This document shows positions 25,961 to 37,194 of a stretch of DNA of 64,000 bases, in pieces. This stretch comes from Blastopirellula marina. GTDB lineage: Bacteria; Planctomycetota; Planctomycetia; Pirellulales; Pirellulaceae. Below the pieces are notes generated by a model that was given only the letters and a program-made list of their open reading frames with translations, was not told the origin of the DNA and made no database searches. The stretch is taken from the NCBI RefSeq assembly GCF_002967765.1, contig NZ_PUHY01000012.1:868001-932000 (forward strand), written 5' to 3'. Both the position numbers and the translations under genes were made by a program. The first letter of the stretch is position 1; each line of letters starts with the position of its first letter.

Positions 25961-26761
25961 ATGTCGCCCTATACGAAGCGCATTCTGATGTTAATTCCGT
26001 TGGCTCTGCTTGCGGTGAGTGCCGGTTGGATTGTCTATGCAAAATACGAAGAACAACTTGTCCTTAATCGCAGCCTCAAGAAGCGGATCGCGAACACCCA
26101 GTCCCAGATCGAACAAGTCAACCAAGATGCCAAGCATTTTGAGGATGATGTTATCGCCAAAATGAAACGCAATGTGCCCGTTCATCCGGTTGGAAACTCA
26201 CCCCTCAACGAGTCGACATTGAAAGAACGTGGCGTCCCGATATTACTGGAGCAGTTGCTCGACGAAAGGCAAGCAATTGCTCTTTACGCAGAACACGACC
26301 TTTTCCGGCTAAACTTCACGCAAGAGGAAACAACGCAGGTTGTCACGAAGTTAATAGACAAACTGAATGATCCCCAGCATGTCCATCACGTGACCAACGT
26401 CTTCTGGCGATTGAAAGTTGATCCGAAAGAAGTCGTTCCTAAACTGGTGGCCGCGATTGATCGAGATACGTTCGAGAATCTCCCCATCATGTCCGTAAGG
26501 ATTCGGATGTTTGATCCGGAATACAATCTCCTCCCCCTGTTCATCGAAGCGCTTAAGCAACAAGACGTCGAAGGTGAAGAGTTAATCCGTCGAGGGCTGA
26601 TGAGTCGGTATTTTCAACGCCACGAGTTAGAGAAAATGCTCAAGAGAGCAATCGCGGAAAGCAGTGACTTCCAAGAGGTCGCACAACTACAGCATTGGGT
26701 TGAATATGTCCAGGCAGGCCCGACCCAACAGCCATCAACCGGGCCGGTCACTTCGTACTAA
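25961..26761 (+). CDS. Array gene b8 (B-type): membrane-anchored HEAT-like protein
   Basis: 266 residues, 14 nt after b7. The membrane segment is at about 8-26 (ILMLIPLALLAVSAGWIVY), then a coiled coil (NRSLKKRIANTQSQIEQVNQ). Helical repeats follow (VPILLEQLLDERQAIALYA, then DPKEVVPKLVAAIDRD), with the shared C-terminal module MFDPEYNLLPLFIEALKQQD and HELEKMLKRAI. It is the last member of the array. The tail is Pro/Thr/Gln-rich (QAGPTQQPSTGP). No clear terminator follows. Confidence 0.82.
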   Translation: MSPYTKRILMLIPLALLAVSAGWIVYAKYEEQLVLNRSLKKRIANTQSQIEQVNQDAKHFEDDVIAKMKRNVPVHPVGNSPLNESTLKERGVPILLEQLLDERQAIALYAEHDLFRLNFTQEETTQVVTKLIDKLNDPQHVHHVTNVFWRLKVDPKEVVPKLVAAIDRDTFENLPIMSVRIRMFDPEYNLLPLFIEALKQQDVEGEELIRRGLMSRYFQRHELEKMLKRAIAESSDFQEVAQLQHWVEYVQAGPTQQPSTGPVTSY

Positions 26762-27405
26762 ACTCTTGACGATGGCAAGTGCCTGCCCCTAGCGATATGC
26801 CAGAGGGGATAGACCGTGGCCATTTTGGGAGGCTCCGGATCTCTTATGCGAGCGCTCGTCTCTAGTGTGCCGTAATAGCCTGCGGTGGTAGGAAACTCAA
26901 AGAAGACAAGCTGGTACTTTCATCTATCGGAGCGGTCGAAATGCGCTCGAGCAAATCGTAGGGCATCTCAGGATCGTAGCGATCTTCGAACCGTTCTTGT
27001 AGCGAAGCGAGCATGGCAGCGATGGCTGGTATGACAGAGCCTCAAGTCAGGCAAATTGGGAGGAATGCGAAAGAATGGTAGCAAGGTATTGAGGTCAATT
27101 CTGCATTGATTCCCATGGTTCACCACAAGCTTTGCTCAACGGCCTTTCCGCATGTAAAAAATCACTTCGTAAATTGGCAATTGCCAAGAACTTAGCACTT
27201 CTCAGAAACGGCCTTCCCCCGGTAGTTTACGGCCACTGGATTTGGTACATTACAGCGTGCAAAAAATGCGGCCTTTCACGCCTGGGAAAACGTGGTTTTT
27301 CACGGCGTTTTTGCCCCTTTTCGGCACCCTTGAACCGCTCAGAAAGAAGATAGCTCCAGGCTGGCTTGGCCTGCAGCTGACGAACACCTCCGAAAGGACG
27401 CTCAC
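26762..27405. other. 644-bp region between the array and gyrA
   Basis: No full gene is seen. It contains a 50-codon minus-strand reading frame (listed separately), an A/T-rich stretch near 27150-27190 and several short tract repeats ahead of gyrA. A promoter for gyrA is expected here, but I could not place one with confidence. Confidence 0.4.
26862..27014 (-). CDS. Possible small ORF or gene remnant
   Basis: A 50-codon frame starting ATG at 27014 with protein-like composition (MLASLQERFEDRYDPEMP, then YDLLERISTAPIDES) and ending TAG at 26862-26864. Codon use looks like the surrounding genes. No ribosome site is obvious and no family is recognised. It could be the 3' remnant of a decayed gene or chance. 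Confidence 0.25.
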   Translation of the reverse strand: MLASLQERFEDRYDPEMPYDLLERISTAPIDESTSLSSLSFLPPQAITAH

Positions 27406-30210
27406 TTGGCAACGGACGGGAACAACGGAAACGGTAATGGAGCTGATGGTGGATCGCCGGAAGATCCGACTCGGCTGTTCACAATGTCGATTGAGGATGA
27501 GCTGAAGGAGAGCTACCTCACCTACGCGATGAGCGTGATCGTCAGCCGGGCTCTTCCGGACGTTCGCGACGGGCTGAAGCCTTCTCAGCGGCGAATTCTG
27601 GTCGCGATGAACGACCTGAACCTGACGCCGGGCGCCTCCCGAGTTAAGTGCGCGAAGATTAGTGGTGATACATCGGGTAACTACCACCCTCACGGTGAAA
27701 GTGTGATCTACCCGACACTCGTTCGTATGGCCCAGGAATGGAACATGCGGTACGTACTGGTCGACAAGCAGGGGAACTTCGGTTCAATCGCCGGTTTGCC
27801 TCCGGCCGCTATGCGATATACGGAAGCTCGTATGTCCAGCTTTGCTCAGCTGTTGCTGGAGGATTTGAAGCTGGACACAGTCGACTTTGTGCCGACCTAC
27901 GACGAACAACGCACGGAACCAACCGTGTTGCCCAGTAAGTTCCCGAACTTGCTAGTCAATGGTGCCAACGGTATCGCCGTTGGTATGGCAACCTCCATTC
28001 CGCCAAATAACCTGCGTGAAGTTTGCCGAGCTGTGATTCAGTTGATCGACGATCCTGACACATCGCTCGATGAAATGCTGAACATCATCCAAGGTCCTGA
28101 CTTCCCGACTGGCGGTATCATCTGCGGTCGGGCGGGGATTCGCCAGGGATATCGCACTGGCCGCAGCACGATTGTTGTTCGATCGCACACGACAATCGAG
28201 GAAGGGAAAAGTGGCGCCAAGATCATCATTCACGACATCCCCTATCAGCAGACACGGGATCGCGTGGAAGAGAAGATCGCGGCCCTCGTGAATGAAGGTC
28301 GTATTCAAGGTATTCGTGGCGTCAGCAACCTTTCCGACCTGCAAGAGCCGGTTCGGATTGTGATTGAGCTGAAGCGAGACGCTGATCCCGACGTGGTGTT
28401 GAATCAGCTGTACCAGTTCTCGCCGATTCAAGATACTATCTCGATTATTCTTTTGGCCCTGGTCGACGGAAAGCCGCGGACGATGTCGATCAAGGAATTG
28501 ATCGAAGAGTTCATCCGTCACCGCGTCACGGTCATTCGCCGCCGGACGCAGTTTCTTTTAGCGCGTGCCCGTCAGCGGAAGCATACCGTTGAAGGTTTAC
28601 TGCTTGCGTTGGCCGATATCGACGAAATCATTCGCATCATTCGTGCTTCGAAGACGCAGGCCGAAGCGAAGGTCGGTTTGATGGGCGTTGAGTGTCCTGC
28701 TTCGATGATGGCGCGGGCCCTCGGCGAGCAGGGGTTTGCGTTGTTCCAGCAGGAACGGGGCGAAGCCGACGTCTATCACCTCACTTCGGTGCAGGCGGAT
28801 GCCATTCTGCGAATGACGCTTGGCCAATTGGTCAATCTCGAACAGGAACGCCTGGGTAACGAACACGCCAAGCTGCTCGAAGAGATCACCGAGTACCTTC
28901 GCATCTTGTCGGATGAAGCCAATATTCTGGCCATCATTCGCGAACAGATGGAAGAAATCGACCGTCGTTTCGGTGACGATCGCCGCACCGAGATCTCGCA
29001 CGAAGAGATTGGCAACATCGATCTGGAAGACCTAATCGAAGAAGAAACGATGGTGGTCTCGATCAGCACAAAGGGGTACATCAAACGGACCCCGGCCAGC
29101 ATCTACAAATCGCAACGTCGCGGTGGCAAGGGCATCAAAGGAGCCAAAAGCGAAGAAGAAGATCCGATTCGCCACTTGTTCGTCGCTTCGACACACGCCT
29201 ACGTCTTGTTCTTCACGACCAAGGGCAAGGTGCTGTGGCAAAAGGTATACGACCTGCCAAACCTCAGCCGCGAAAGTCGTGGCCGTGCCGTGGTAAACTT
29301 GCTGCAGTTGGAAGCAGGCGAGCATATCGCTGACTGCCGGGCTGTGCGTGATTTCGACATGCCAGATCACTATCTGGTGATGGCAACCCGCAAAGGTTTG
29401 GTCAAGAAGACGGCGCTAGAAGCTTATAGCCGACCGAAAAAGAACGGCATCATCGCGATCAAGTTGCGCGAGGATGACGAGTTGGTCGACGTCGCGATTA
29501 CCAAGCCCGGGGACGAGCTGGTTCTTTCCACCGAGCAAGGGATGGCCATTCGCTTCCGTGAAGACGATGCCCGCGCCATGGGACGCAACTCAAGCGGTGT
29601 GAAGGGGATCAACCTTTCCGCTGGCGACAACCTGGTCGGCATGGTCGTCGCTGATCCAGATGCTCAGCTGCTCACGGTTTGCGAAAATGGTTACGGCAAA
29701 CGAACCAACTTCGGTCCCGGTTTGTCGGCTGAGGAAGACGATTCCTCGGCAGCTGAAGGTGCGGACGAGGGTGGCTCGGAAGAGGAAAGCTCATCCAGCG
29801 GAAATGCTCGTTATCGTACGCAAAGACGTGGCGGTAAGGGCTTGCGAGACATCAAAACGACCAAGCGGAATGGTAAGGTTGTGGCCGTAGCCCGCGTTGA
29901 TGATTCGGACGAGATCTTGATGATGACCGCTCGTGGTAAGATTCAGCGAATCGCGGCCAGCGAAATCAGCATGGTCGGTCGTAACACGCAAGGTGTGCGA
30001 ATCATGTCGATGGACGATAGCGACAGTCTGGCAGCCGTGGTGCGTGTGCCGAAGGAAGACACCGACGACGAAGCGGTGGAAGGTGCAACTCCAGCGCCCG
30101 CTGCTCCCGAAGGATCGGCCGCTCCACCTGAGGCGGATGAGCCTAAGGCCGATGCACCAGAGTCTCCCTCCGATGAAGACGACACCGGCGAAGACTCAGG
30201 CGAGGAGTAA
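27406..30210 (+). CDS. gyrA: DNA gyrase subunit A
   Basis: 934 residues from a TTG start (AAAGGACG about 7 nt upstream; no other start precedes the conserved N-terminus). The breakage-reunion domain has the catalytic tyrosine in [11 protein letters not shown] (Tyr138). The quinolone-determining region reads [17 protein letters not shown], with Ser99 and Pro103 at the positions of E. coli Ser83 and Asp87. The C-terminal DNA-wrapping domain holds the GyrA box QRRGGKG at 570-576, which defines gyrase rather than Topo IV, plus a second exact copy at 806-812. An acidic insert precedes the second copy, and the C-terminus is a long acidic Pro/Ala-rich tail. It introduces negative supercoils together with GyrB, whose gene is not here. 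gmd follows after 6 nt. Confidence 0.98.
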   Translation: MATDGNNGNGNGADGGSPEDPTRLFTMSIEDELKESYLTYAMSVIVSRALPDVRDGLKPSQRRILVAMNDLNLTPGASRVKCAKISGDTSGNYHPHGESVIYPTLVRMAQEWNMRYVLVDKQGNFGSIAGLPPAAMRYTEARMSSFAQLLLEDLKLDTVDFVPTYDEQRTEPTVLPSKFPNLLVNGANGIAVGMATSIPPNNLREVCRAVIQLIDDPDTSLDEMLNIIQGPDFPTGGIICGRAGIRQGYRTGRSTIVVRSHTTIEEGKSGAKIIIHDIPYQQTRDRVEEKIAALVNEGRIQGIRGVSNLSDLQEPVRIVIELKRDADPDVVLNQLYQFSPIQDTISIILLALVDGKPRTMSIKELIEEFIRHRVTVIRRRTQFLLARARQRKHTVEGLLLALADIDEIIRIIRASKTQAEAKVGLMGVECPASMMARALGEQGFALFQQERGEADVYHLTSVQADAILRMTLGQLVNLEQERLGNEHAKLLEEITEYLRILSDEANILAIIREQMEEIDRRFGDDRRTEISHEEIGNIDLEDLIEEETMVVSISTKGYIKRTPASIYKSQRRGGKGIKGAKSEEEDPIRHLFVASTHAYVLFFTTKGKVLWQKVYDLPNLSRESRGRAVVNLLQLEAGEHIADCRAVRDFDMPDHYLVMATRKGLVKKTALEAYSRPKKNGIIAIKLREDDELVDVAITKPGDELVLSTEQGMAIRFREDDARAMGRNSSGVKGINLSAGDNLVGMVVADPDAQLLTVCENGYGKRTNFGPGLSAEEDDSSAAEGADEGGSEEESSSSGNARYRTQRRGGKGLRDIKTTKRNGKVVAVARVDDSDEILMMTARGKIQRIAASEISMVGRNTQGVRIMSMDDSDSLAAVVRVPKEDTDDEAVEGATPAPAAPEGSAAPPEADEPKADAPESPSDEDDTGEDSGEE

Positions 30211-32105
<1,895 letters not shown>

Positions 32106-32108
32106 TCT

Positions 32109-32891
32109 TTACTGCTTAGCCTGCTGGGCTGCCAAGCCGACGCCACGAAGAACTAAGTGGTCGACGGTTTGAATCTCAAGATTCATCCAAGGGGCCAGGT
32201 AGTTTACATCGCCTCCAGAAATGAATATCTGTGGTGGATTATCTGAGCCAAGTTGTTCGGAGACGCGATGAATCGTTTCTCGGACCGCTCCGACTGAGCC
32301 CCAAAACAGCCCGCTTTGCATGGCTTCCGTGGTGTTGGTGCCGATCGCTTGCGGGCAATTCTGCAGGTCGACTTCAATCTGCGGTAAGGCATCAGTTTGA
32401 GCCGCCAATGCCTTGGCCGACGTTCGCATGCCAGGCAAGATAGCTCCGCCGACAAACTTACCATCAACAGAAACCGCGTCGACCGTAATGGCAGTTCCGG
32501 CGTCGACGACAATCGCCGGTCGATCAGTCGCGCGTAAGGAATTCGCGGCCACGGCGGCAGCTAATCGGTCGGCGCCAACTTTGCCTGGCTCTGGCAATGC
32601 GATTTCAATCGGCAGTTGCTGGTAACCAAACGCCTGAAACGACGCCACGCGATGTTCGATTTTCGAGAATGCTTCGAGCGAGGCCAGGGCAGGGCGGTGA
32701 ACACTAACCGCAAACCAAGGCAGTTTCTCTTCGCTGAGCCAGGCTCGCAAGCCTTTGATGTCGGTCGACGACGTTGGGTAAGAGAACGTAGAAACAGGCG
32801 GACTAGCCTCGTCGGCGCTGAACCCTTCAAATCGGCCAAAATGGACTCGTGAATTGCCGATGTCGATGGTGACGAACGATTCAAGTGACAC
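32109..32891 (-). CDS. coaX: Type III pantothenate kinase
   Basis: 260 residues of the ASKHA-fold CoaX family: DIGNSRVHFGRF (phosphate-binding loop 1), GADRLAAAVAA, VVDAGTAITVDAV and GGAILPG are all present. It phosphorylates pantothenate in the first step of coenzyme A synthesis, is not feedback-inhibited by CoA and typically needs a monovalent cation. It starts with GTG sharing one base with the obgE stop (TAGTG), so translational coupling to obgE is probable. Confidence 0.95.
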   Translation of the reverse strand: MSLESFVTIDIGNSRVHFGRFEGFSADEASPPVSTFSYPTSSTDIKGLRAWLSEEKLPWFAVSVHRPALASLEAFSKIEHRVASFQAFGYQQLPIEIALPEPGKVGADRLAAAVAANSLRATDRPAIVVDAGTAITVDAVSVDGKFVGGAILPGMRTSAKALAAQTDALPQIEVDLQNCPQAIGTNTTEAMQSGLFWGSVGAVRETIHRVSEQLGSDNPPQIFISGGDVNYLAPWMNLEIQTVDHLVLRGVGLAAQQAKQ

Positions 32892-33901
32892 TAAGTACCC
32901 TCCGTTTCGCGCTTGGCGGCCTCCAGTTGGGAGGCGACTTCTCGAACCAGCTGATTGAGACCCTGCCCGGTAACGGCCGAGATCAAAAACATTTCACGGC
33001 CTAGTTCCTGTTGTAACTTTGCATGAGTCTCCTCCGCCTCGGGGAGCTCAGCTTTCGTCACGCAGGCAATTTCAGGACGCGCCGCCAGCTGTGGATTATA
33101 CGCTTCAAGTTCGTGTCGAATTGAACGATAGTTCTCAAGAGGATCCGAACCATCAATTGGGGCAGGTTCTACCAAGTGAACCAGCAGACCGGCTCGCTCT
33201 ACGTGACGCAGGAACTCGTGTCCTAGGCCAACCCCTTCGGATGCTCCCTCGATTAGTCCTGGGATATCGGCTAACACGAACGAAGTGTCCATGTCGACTT
33301 GGACCTGTCCGAGATTTGGGAACTTTGTTGTGAACGGGTAGTCAGCGATTTCTGGACGAGCCCGCGATAGTCGCGAGAGCATCGTGCTTTTGCCCGCATT
33401 AGGCTTGCCGATCAAGCCAACATCGGCGATTGACTTCAGTTCGAGTGTCAACAGTCGCTTTTCGCCGGGATCGCCTGGTTGGCATTCGCGAGGCGCTCGA
33501 TTGGTTGAGGTCTTAAAGCTCTGATTGCCACGGCCACCTTTACCGCCGCGAGCCGCAATCAGTTGGTCGCCATCTTTGGCCAAGTCCTTAAGGACGAAGT
33601 TTTCCTTCGCATCGTAAACGACTGTTCCGGGGGGAACCTTGATGACGATGTCCTCGCCTTTGCGACCAGTTCGATTGGCACCTCCCCCGTGGCCCCCGCG
33701 TTTTCCACGCCAGTGATGCTGGTGCGACAGCTGGACGAGGCTGTTCACTCCTTCTTCGGCGACGATCAAGATGCTTCCACCGTCGCCGCCATCGCCGCCG
33801 TCAGGTCCCCCTTTGGGGATGTATCGCTCTCGGCGAAAGCTGGAGCAGCCATTTCCGCCACTGCCGGCTTCAACTTCGATTTGTACGCGATCGACAAACA
33901 T
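32891..33901 (-). CDS. obgE: Ribosome-assembly GTPase Obg
   Basis: 336 residues. Residues 1 to about 158 form the glycine-rich Obg fold ([46 protein letters not shown]). The G domain has G1 GKPNAGKST (166-173) and G3 DIPG (212-215). The G4 position reads TKAE (282-285) instead of the usual NKxD, and the switch I segment reads [11 protein letters not shown] instead of FTTLxPNLG. There is no C-terminal OCT domain. It acts in late 50S assembly and stress responses. It lies downstream of rpmA, separated by a terminator, whereas rplU-rpmA-obgE is the usual order. Confidence 0.97.
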   Translation of the reverse strand: MFVDRVQIEVEAGSGGNGCSSFRRERYIPKGGPDGGDGGDGGSILIVAEEGVNSLVQLSHQHHWRGKRGGHGGGANRTGRKGEDIVIKVPPGTVVYDAKENFVLKDLAKDGDQLIAARGGKGGRGNQSFKTSTNRAPRECQPGDPGEKRLLTLELKSIADVGLIGKPNAGKSTMLSRLSRARPEIADYPFTTKFPNLGQVQVDMDTSFVLADIPGLIEGASEGVGLGHEFLRHVERAGLLVHLVEPAPIDGSDPLENYRSIRHELEAYNPQLAARPEIACVTKAELPEAEETHAKLQQELGREMFLISAVTGQGLNQLVREVASQLEAAKRETEGT

Positions 33902-33964
33902 GTTTGCTTTGTGATGGGGAGAGTGAAGGGGATCGGCAACGCCAGCGATTCACAGGGCGAATAA

Positions 33965-33997
33965 AAATAGGGATGGTCGAGTCGACCATCCCTATTT
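33965..33997 (-). terminator. Intrinsic terminator of rpmA
   Basis: Inverted repeat AAATAGGGATGGTCGA (33965-33980) and TCGACCATCCCTATTT (33982-33997). Read on the minus strand the stem runs into CTATTTTTATT, a T-run, so it should end transcripts from rpmA before obgE. Confidence 0.8.
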
Positions 33998-34060
33998 GGT
34001 GTTCTACTGCTGCGAATCGTACGTCCCAGCCCTGAGAAGGGAAGGAGCGGACTCGCTAAG

Positions 34061-34315
34061 CTAGTTCGCTTCCGCGGTGACGATGTTTACGCGACGGCTA
34101 CCTTGGTCGAACATGACGGTGCCTTCGGTGAGAGCGAACAGGGTATAATCCTTGCCCATGCCGACGTTCTTGCCCGCACGAAACTTGGTGCCCAATTGGC
34201 GAACGAGAATGCTACCAGCCTTCACTGCTTGGCCGCCGTACTTCTTAACACCACGATACTGTGGGTTAGAATCGCGACCGTTGCGGCTGGAACCTTGACC
34301 TTTCTTATGGGCCAT
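34061..34315 (-). CDS. rpmA: 50S ribosomal protein L27
   Basis: 84 residues: [29 protein letters not shown] and [15 protein letters not shown] are typical of L27, whose N-terminus reaches toward the peptidyl-transferase centre. The ATG at 34315 is chosen over an upstream in-frame start because AGGAG lies 9 nt before it and L27 starts MAHKK. The usual partner rplU (L21) is not next to it here; the upstream gene is an unknown secreted protein on the same strand. Confidence 0.97.
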   Translation of the reverse strand: MAHKKGQGSSRNGRDSNPQYRGVKKYGGQAVKAGSILVRQLGTKFRAGKNVGMGKDYTLFALTEGTVMFDQGSRRVNIVTAEAN

Positions 34316-34428
34316 GACATCTGCTCCTGAGGTATCTTTACGAGGCCGCAATTGAAAGATGCGGCGTTAGCTTTATTGGATCTTGATTTCCCCGGACGGG
34401 AATAAGTTGCCCAGGGAAAACTCGTTTT

Positions 34429-35439
34429 TTACCGGAAGATCCACTCGTAGTCAACCTGCCCCGGGGCACCGAAGCGGATTTCCCGCTCGTTTTCGTCCAA
34501 ACGATCGCCTGGACGCCAGAAATTGAGTTTCAGCGTCTTTTGCTGGTACTGACGATAGGTCAGCGGGGCGGCACTGGAATCGAATTGTTCGTCCTTGTCG
34601 TTCCAGCGGAACGCATTGGTTAGGCCATCGATGTAGATGCTGAAGAAGTCGGTTTCCGGATCCACATCTTCCCACATCACGACGCCCCAGATGCTGTTGT
34701 CCTGATCCTCGCCAGTAACGGGGATATCAAAACGGCTGATTTCAACCGAGTTGTACAGCTTGCTGCCACCCGTTTCTCGCTGGGCAATGGCATCCATCGC
34801 GGCTGGAATGATGCGGTCCAAGTACTCCTTTTTTACCTTTGTGTCCTGAGCTTCGAGGACAAAGCGAGGGAAGAAGCGGATCGGGGCAGACGGCAAACCT
34901 TCAATCTGCTTCACTTCATATTTGATATTATCGAACTTGTCTTTCACCGGAACGCGGCGAAGGGGTTCGCCATGATTAGTCACCTTGTAGACCATGTACC
35001 ACACGAGCTTCTTCTGAAGTTTACCACTCGGTTGGGGCACGCCCACTTCGATCATGCGGACTGGCTTGAATGCGAATTCCAGGCCCCAGACGTCACGGCG
35101 GAAGATGACTTTGCTGGCCATCGATTCCAGCGTCCGGGTGTCGGACATGAAGTTGGGCGTCCAATTTAGATTCGGAATGCCCTTCAAAATGTCTTGGTAC
35201 TGCTCAGCAGGCGAAAACGTGTCCTTCGCCTCGTATTGCATCGGGATCGTGGTCAGCACCCCGTCGGCAAACTTACGATTCGGTGGGTTGGCTTGAGCGA
35301 GGCGAATCGCGTCTTGGGCAGTTTCCTGAACCTGTTCGGGAGCAGCAACTTCGGCGAGAGAAATCGACATCGCAGATGACGCGAATACAAACGTCAAAGC
35401 GAGTAGCAACCAGGAAGTGCGAATCGTGCGAAGAGTCAT
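34429..35439 (-). CDS. Secreted protein of unknown function
   Basis: 336 residues from ATG 35439. The start MTLRTIRTSWLLLALTFVFA and the following residues to ISLAE form a signal peptide (about 1-30). The mature part is mixed alpha/beta with conserved-looking stretches (FRRDVWGLEFAFKPVRMI, LVWYMVYKVTNHGEPLRR and SIWGVVMWEDVDPETDFFS) and ends in VDYEWIFR. I recognise no named domain; proteins like this appear restricted to Planctomycetes, which is inference. A good promoter lies 78-107 nt upstream. The frame is open to 35493, but the longer form would bury the signal peptide. Confidence 0.75.
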   Translation of the reverse strand: MTLRTIRTSWLLLALTFVFASSAMSISLAEVAAPEQVQETAQDAIRLAQANPPNRKFADGVLTTIPMQYEAKDTFSPAEQYQDILKGIPNLNWTPNFMSDTRTLESMASKVIFRRDVWGLEFAFKPVRMIEVGVPQPSGKLQKKLVWYMVYKVTNHGEPLRRVPVKDKFDNIKYEVKQIEGLPSAPIRFFPRFVLEAQDTKVKKEYLDRIIPAAMDAIAQRETGGSKLYNSVEISRFDIPVTGEDQDNSIWGVVMWEDVDPETDFFSIYIDGLTNAFRWNDKDEQFDSSAAPLTYRQYQQKTLKLNFWRPGDRLDENEREIRFGAPGQVDYEWIFR

Positions 35440-35516
35440 GCGGAAACCGCCTGCGGGTTGGAAAAGGGGCTTACCGTTCCAGCGCATAGGCACTGGCCGA
35501 ATTTATCTCAAAGTCT

Positions 35517-35546
35517 AATATAGTTGCCCAATTTAACAAGCGTCAA
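35517..35546 (-). promoter_or_regulatory. Candidate sigma-70-like promoter
   Basis: On the minus strand TTGACG (35546-35541), an 18-nt spacer, then TATATT (35522-35517); each box matches 5 of 6 consensus bases. It would start transcription near 35510, about 70 nt before the ATG of the unknown secreted protein. Confidence 0.6.
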
Positions 35547-35653
35547 GTTTTTGAGCACTTTACAGTTAGGAAGCCCGCAGAAGACCTCTTTAGGGTGGGG
35601 CGGGATGTTCGCACACTGCCCGCCTCAATGACGCATTGCTCTGTCTTTTTCGG

Positions 35654-36790
35654 TTATGCCGAAACTTCCAGCATCCGTTCGAGGGCAACCCGCGACCACT
35701 TGGCGGTTTCCTCGTCGACATGGATTTCGTTGACGGGAGTGCCAGCGGCCAGATTTTCCAGGGACCAACAAAGATGAGCCAAGTCGATGCGGTACATCGT
35801 GGCGCACATGCAAACCACCGGTGAGAGAAAGTGGATTTCTTGCTCTGGATGTTCCTTCTTAAGTCGATTCACCAAATGGAGTTCCGTTCCAATTGCCCAC
35901 TGGGTACCGGCCGGGCTATTGCGAACTGTTTCGATGATCTTACCAGTCGATCCCGAGACATCGGCGATCTCGTTCACTTCTCGCATGCACTCAGGGTGGA
36001 CGAGAATCTTGATTCCAGGGTGATTTTGCCGAAATGCTTCCACATGCTCCTTCTTGAACATCTGGTGCACGCTGCAATGGCCCTGCCACAGAATTACTTT
36101 GCTATCAACGAGTTGCGCCTCTGTGCTGCCACCTAGATCGCCAGCGTAAGGGTTCCAGACCGGCATTTGTTGTTCCGTAATTCCCATGGTCAACGCCGTG
36201 TTGCGTCCTAGGTGCTGGTCAGGGAAGAAGAGGACGCGACTGGTTCGGTTGAACGCCCATTTCAAGGCTTTATCAGCGTTACTTGAGGTACAAACGATGC
36301 CGCCATGCTTGCCCACAAATGCTTTCAGGCTGGCGGCGGAGTTGATATAGGTGACCGGCGTAATATCGTTGGTGTCGATCACTTCCCCGAGATCGTCCCA
36401 GGCGTTCTCTACCTGCTCGATCGCGGCCATATCAGCCATTGAACAACCTGCGGCCATGTCAGGCAGGATTACCGTGACTCGCTGACCCTCTCGCTCGGCA
36501 ACCTTCTCGGGACGATTTGCCAGGATATCGGCGGTTTCGGCCATGAAATGGACGCCACAGAACGCGATGAACCGGCAGTCGCTGCTTTCAGCTGCCAATT
36601 TGCTCAATTGATAGCTATCACCGCGCAGGTCAGACAGTTCGATTACCTCGTCCTGTTGGTAGTGATGTCCCAGGATCAGCAATTTGCTGCCCAAATCCTC
36701 GCGGACTTTCTGGATGCGTTGATGGAGTTCTTCGTTCGAAAGGGACCGATAAGGGGCAAAATCGTACGATCCCAAGGAAACGGTCGACAT
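35654..36790 (-). CDS. nadA: Quinolinate synthase A
   Basis: 378 residues, the longer NadA type. Substrate-binding GHHYQQDEV is at 41-49. Likely 4Fe-4S ligands are Cys116 (DMAAGCSMAD), Cys239 (WQGHCSVHQ) and Cys327 or Cys329 (PVVCMCATMYR); HPECMREVNEIAD is another conserved segment. It condenses iminoaspartate with dihydroxyacetone phosphate to give quinolinate in de novo NAD synthesis. NadB and NadC are not in the window. It is a single gene, flanked upstream by 404 bp of noncoding sequence. Confidence 0.97.
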   Translation of the reverse strand: MSTVSLGSYDFAPYRSLSNEELHQRIQKVREDLGSKLLILGHHYQQDEVIELSDLRGDSYQLSKLAAESSDCRFIAFCGVHFMAETADILANRPEKVAEREGQRVTVILPDMAAGCSMADMAAIEQVENAWDDLGEVIDTNDITPVTYINSAASLKAFVGKHGGIVCTSSNADKALKWAFNRTSRVLFFPDQHLGRNTALTMGITEQQMPVWNPYAGDLGGSTEAQLVDSKVILWQGHCSVHQMFKKEHVEAFRQNHPGIKILVHPECMREVNEIADVSGSTGKIIETVRNSPAGTQWAIGTELHLVNRLKKEHPEQEIHFLSPVVCMCATMYRIDLAHLCWSLENLAAGTPVNEIHVDEETAKWSRVALERMLEVSA

Positions 36791-37194
36791 GATGGATTCT
36801 CGCGGATAGCTGCCAAACCGGCGAATGGTCGGTTGCTTTTAGGAAGCAATGTGACGACAAGGGGTTAGGCAAAAAGGTTCTGTCGCCACGTGACCTTATT
36901 ATAGGCATCTGGAGGCGACTTCCGTACCCACTAAGATCTAGTCCACGCTGGTAGTTGCTAAACGTTTTCGCTGGAAGAGCCGCTTTGATAGGGAAGTGAT
37001 CTTCCGTAAGTGGCGTTATTTGCTTAGGTTAGCGGCAACACACAAGTCACTAAGACCTTAGGATAATCCCGATTTGGCCGGCTTGTTGTGAACTTGTGAG
37101 GGTGAGATTGGCTGGGTATACTGCTAAGCTTTAATTTCCCGGCGGAAGGTCCCTAAGGACATTGGCAAAACATCGGAATCGCTAGTGAGCTGAG
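36791..37194. other. 404-bp divergent intergenic region, nadA / dehydratase
   Basis: No gene is seen. It must contain the start signals of nadA (leftward) and of the fatty-acid cluster (rightward). Only the rightward candidate promoter at 37094-37122 could be placed. Confidence 0.5.
37094..37122 (+). promoter_or_regulatory. Candidate promoter of the fatty-acid-type cluster
   Basis: TTGTGA (37094-37099), a 17-nt spacer, then TATACT (37117-37122), matching 4 of 6 and 5 of 6 consensus bases. It lies 73 nt before the ATG of the first dehydratase. Confidence 0.5.
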
